Source of the DNA: Chloroflexota bacterium
GTDB taxonomy: Bacteria > Chloroflexota > Anaerolineae > Aggregatilineales > Phototrophicaceae
Direction of reading: 5' to 3'
DNA: 6,761 nucleotides
Assembly (NCBI GenBank): GCA_026706395.1
Contig: JAPOYU010000163.1
Location: forward strand, 1 to 6,761
Part shown: piece after piece, positions 4,891 through 6,761 of the stretch
Layout: each line of letters opens with the position of its first letter
How positions within the stretch are numbered: the stretch's first letter is position 1
Notes under the pieces: generated by a model
Databases searched by the model: none
The model's input: only the letters and a program-made list of their open reading frames with translations
Told to the model about the DNA's origin: nothing
Position numbers and translations under genes: made by a program

Positions 4891-6761
4891 ATGGAATCCA
4901 ATCCGCGGGGGCGTCATAAGCCGATCCCGCTAAACAGGGTCGAAATCAGCAGCGGTTTCTGGGGCGAGAGGCAAGCTGTCAACCGCGAGGCGACGATCCC
5001 CGCCATCTATCGAAAGTTGGAAGAGACGGGACGAGTGGCCTCTTGGGCGATGGGGGGACCGGCGTCGCCCCCGCCGTCACACGAGCGAATCGGCGTGCGC
5101 GTGTTCTGGGACTCGGATTCGGGCAAATGGCTGGAGTCAGCCGCCTACAGCCTGGCCACTCATCCGGACAGGGAGCTGGAGGCGACCGCTGACGCGCTGA
5201 TTGAGGCGATCGCGAAGGCTCAATTTGATGATGGCTACTTGAACACCTATTTCCCAGTGCATTTCCCCGAAGGCCAGTGGGCTAATCTGCGCGACAACCA
5301 CGAGATGTACAACGCCGGGCACCTGATGGAAGCGGCCGTCGCCTACCATCAAGCGACTGGAAAGCGCAAACTGCTTGATGCGCTTGCGCGCTTCTCCGAT
5401 CATATCGCAGCTAACTTCGGCGCCAAAGAGGGCAAGCGGCGCGGTTACCCGGGCCACCCCGAGATTGAGCTGGCGCTGGTCAAGATGTTCCGTGAAACGG
5501 GTGAAAAGCGCTTTTTGGATCTGGCGTCGTATTTCGTGGACGAACGCGGACAGGCGCCGCACTATTATGATCAAGAGGCGCATGATCGCGGCGAAAGCCC
5601 GGACAACTACTGGGCGCGGACTTACCGTTATTGCCAGGCGCATTTGCCCCTGCGCGAGCATACCGAGGCCAACGGCCACTCAGTGCGCGCCTGTTATCTT
5701 TACGCCGGCATCGCCGACGTAGCGCTGGAGACGGGCGACGAAGAGTTGCTGCGGCTGTCGCGGCTGCTCTGGGACGATTTGACGCGGCATCAGATGTACG
5801 TGCATGGCGGTGTGGGTCCGTCGCATCATAACGAAGGCTTCACCTTCGCTTATGATATGCCGACTGAGACCGCCTATTGCGAGACCTGCGCCGCCATCGC
5901 GCTGGCTTTCTGGGCGCATCGCATGTTCCATCTCGATCCTGACAGCCGCTACATTGATGTCATGGAGCTCGCCATTTACAACTCTTCCTTGAGCGGGCTT
6001 TCGCATTCCGGCGACGAGTTCTTTTACGCCAATCCGCTGGCGGCTTACCCGGGGGTCAACCCGCAGGGGCGCTGGCATGATGAGATGGAAAACGGGCATC
6101 ATCGCCGTGTGCCCTGGTTTCACTGCCCCTGCTGCCCGCCCAATATCTCGCGCTTGATCGCGAGCATCGGCGAATACGCTTATTCGCAGGCGGGCGATCG
6201 TGTCTACGTGCAGATGTATCACGACAACACTGTCGCTTTGGATGTCGGCGGCGGCGAGATGCGGCTTGTACAAGAGACGAAGTATCCCTGGGACGGGTCA
6301 GTGCGAATAGCGGTGAATGCGGCGCAGCCTGTTGAGTTCGAATTGGCGCTGCGCATCCCCGACTGGTGCTACGATTATCAGCTGTCGGTCAATGGCGAGG
6401 CGCAGACGGCGGCGCCTGAGCGAGGCTACGCTGTCTTGTCGCGCGAGTGGTCCGATGGCGACACGGTGGAATTGACGCTGGCGATGCCGGTCGAGCGCGT
6501 CATGCCGCATCCGAGCATCCGGCAGACGGCTGGTCAGATCGCCTTGCAGCGCGGACCCTTGGTGTACTGTCTCGAAGAAGTCGACAATGGTCCGCGCCTG
6601 GCGAATATCTGCATTCCAGAGGCTTCCGAGTTGAACGTGTCGCTGGACAGCGAGCTGTTTGGCGGTGTCTCGGTGATTTCCGGAAAAGCGCTGCGTATTG
6701 AGCCGGCGGAAGAAAGTTCGGCGCTCTATCGCCATCACAGTCGCGCGTCCTACGCTGAATC
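4891..6761 (+). CDS. GH127 (DUF1680) glycoside hydrolase, beta-L-arabinofuranosidase family; 3' end outside the window
   Basis: An uninterrupted frame of 623 codons runs off the window. GGAGG (4880-4884) is 6 nt before the ATG. The protein matches the GH127 family, whose founding enzyme HypBA1 (about 658 residues) releases L-arabinose from beta-linked L-arabinofuranosyl chains with a zinc-bound cysteine nucleophile. Family landmarks in order are FWDSDSGKWLESAAYSLA (72-89), QFDDGYLNTYF (111-121), HEMYNAGHLMEAA (137-149), SHHNEGF (311-317), TAYCETCAAIA (327-337) and HCPCCPPNISRL (411-422). By comparison with HypBA1 as I recall it, Glu315 would be the acid/base, Cys414 the nucleophile, and Glu331, Cys333, Cys414 and Cys415 the zinc ligands, so the active site is complete. 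A beta-rich C-terminal part follows from about 430; the usual PYYAWANR-like ending is not reached. There is no signal peptide, so cytoplasmic action on an imported substrate is likely. GH127 also contains enzymes with other substrates, such as aceric acid hydrolases, so the exact sugar is open. Confidence 0.92.
   Translation, partial: MESNPRGRHKPIPLNRVEISSGFWGERQAVNREATIPAIYRKLEETGRVASWAMGGPASPPPSHERIGVRVFWDSDSGKWLESAAYSLATHPDRELEATADALIEAIAKAQFDDGYLNTYFPVHFPEGQWANLRDNHEMYNAGHLMEAAVAYHQATGKRKLLDALARFSDHIAANFGAKEGKRRGYPGHPEIELALVKMFRETGEKRFLDLASYFVDERGQAPHYYDQEAHDRGESPDNYWARTYRYCQAHLPLREHTEANGHSVRACYLYAGIADVALETGDEELLRLSRLLWDDLTRHQMYVHGGVGPSHHNEGFTFAYDMPTETAYCETCAAIALAFWAHRMFHLDPDSRYIDVMELAIYNSSLSGLSHSGDEFFYANPLAAYPGVNPQGRWHDEMENGHHRRVPWFHCPCCPPNISRLIASIGEYAYSQAGDRVYVQMYHDNTVALDVGGGEMRLVQETKYPWDGSVRIAVNAAQPVEFELALRIPDWCYDYQLSVNGEAQTAAPERGYAVLSREWSDGDTVELTLAMPVERVMPHPSIRQTAGQIALQRGPLVYCLEEVDNGPRLANICIPEASELNVSLDSELFGGVSVISGKALRIEPAEESSALYRHHSRASYAE

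Noticed and set aside
4533..4901. - strand 122-residue frame across the divergent control region
   Set aside because: It overlaps both flanking genes and the predicted promoters, looks low-complexity and resembles no family I know; it has no convincing ribosome binding site.

Overview
The window reads as a bacterial carbohydrate-utilisation locus placed just downstream of a tRNA gene. Base composition is moderately GC-rich. The tRNA does not encode its CCA end, the solute-binding protein is exported by a plain signal peptide with no lipobox, and the ABC cassette carries no ATPase gene. Together with the style of the proteins this resembles sugar loci in Chloroflexota (Anaerolineae-like), but that placement is an impression from familiarity and not a computed assignment.

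Layout, left to right. (1) The 3' two thirds of a tRNA-Glu(UUC) gene, followed by a clear rho-independent terminator. (2) A strong sigma70-type promoter at 148-175, then a three-gene ABC importer set on the + strand: a family 1 sugar-binding protein (234-1553), a 138-nt spacer with hairpins, a MalF-type permease (1692-2636) and a MalG-type permease (2633-3487, ATGA overlap). (3) A converging medium-chain dehydrogenase/reductase gene on the - strand (3496-4554), whose stop codon lies only 8 nt from the permease stop. (4) A 336-nt divergent control region (4555-4890) with a promoter for the dehydrogenase and another for the gene to the right; the latter has a perfect 10-bp palindrome on its -10/+1 region and a strongly self-complementary leader. 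(5) A GH127 (DUF1680) beta-L-arabinofuranosidase-family gene on the + strand from 4891 that is still open at the window edge, probably lacking only its last few dozen codons.

How the genes may work together. The binding protein and two permeases would import a sugar or short oligosaccharide, powered by an ATPase encoded elsewhere. The GH127 enzyme has no visible signal peptide and so probably acts in the cytoplasm, which fits hydrolysis of an imported beta-linked L-arabinofuranoside. The dehydrogenase resembles polyol/sugar dehydrogenases and could act on the released sugar or a derivative, but its substrate cannot be read from sequence. It lacks the usual catalytic zinc ligands. The functional link is an inference from gene proximity; the three units have separate promoters.

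I found no phage, transposon, CRISPR or defence genes, and no sign of an exotic new system. The most informative unexplained structures are the palindrome and the folded leader ahead of the GH127 gene, the perfect inverted repeat at the convergent gene junction, and the zinc-less dehydrogenase.
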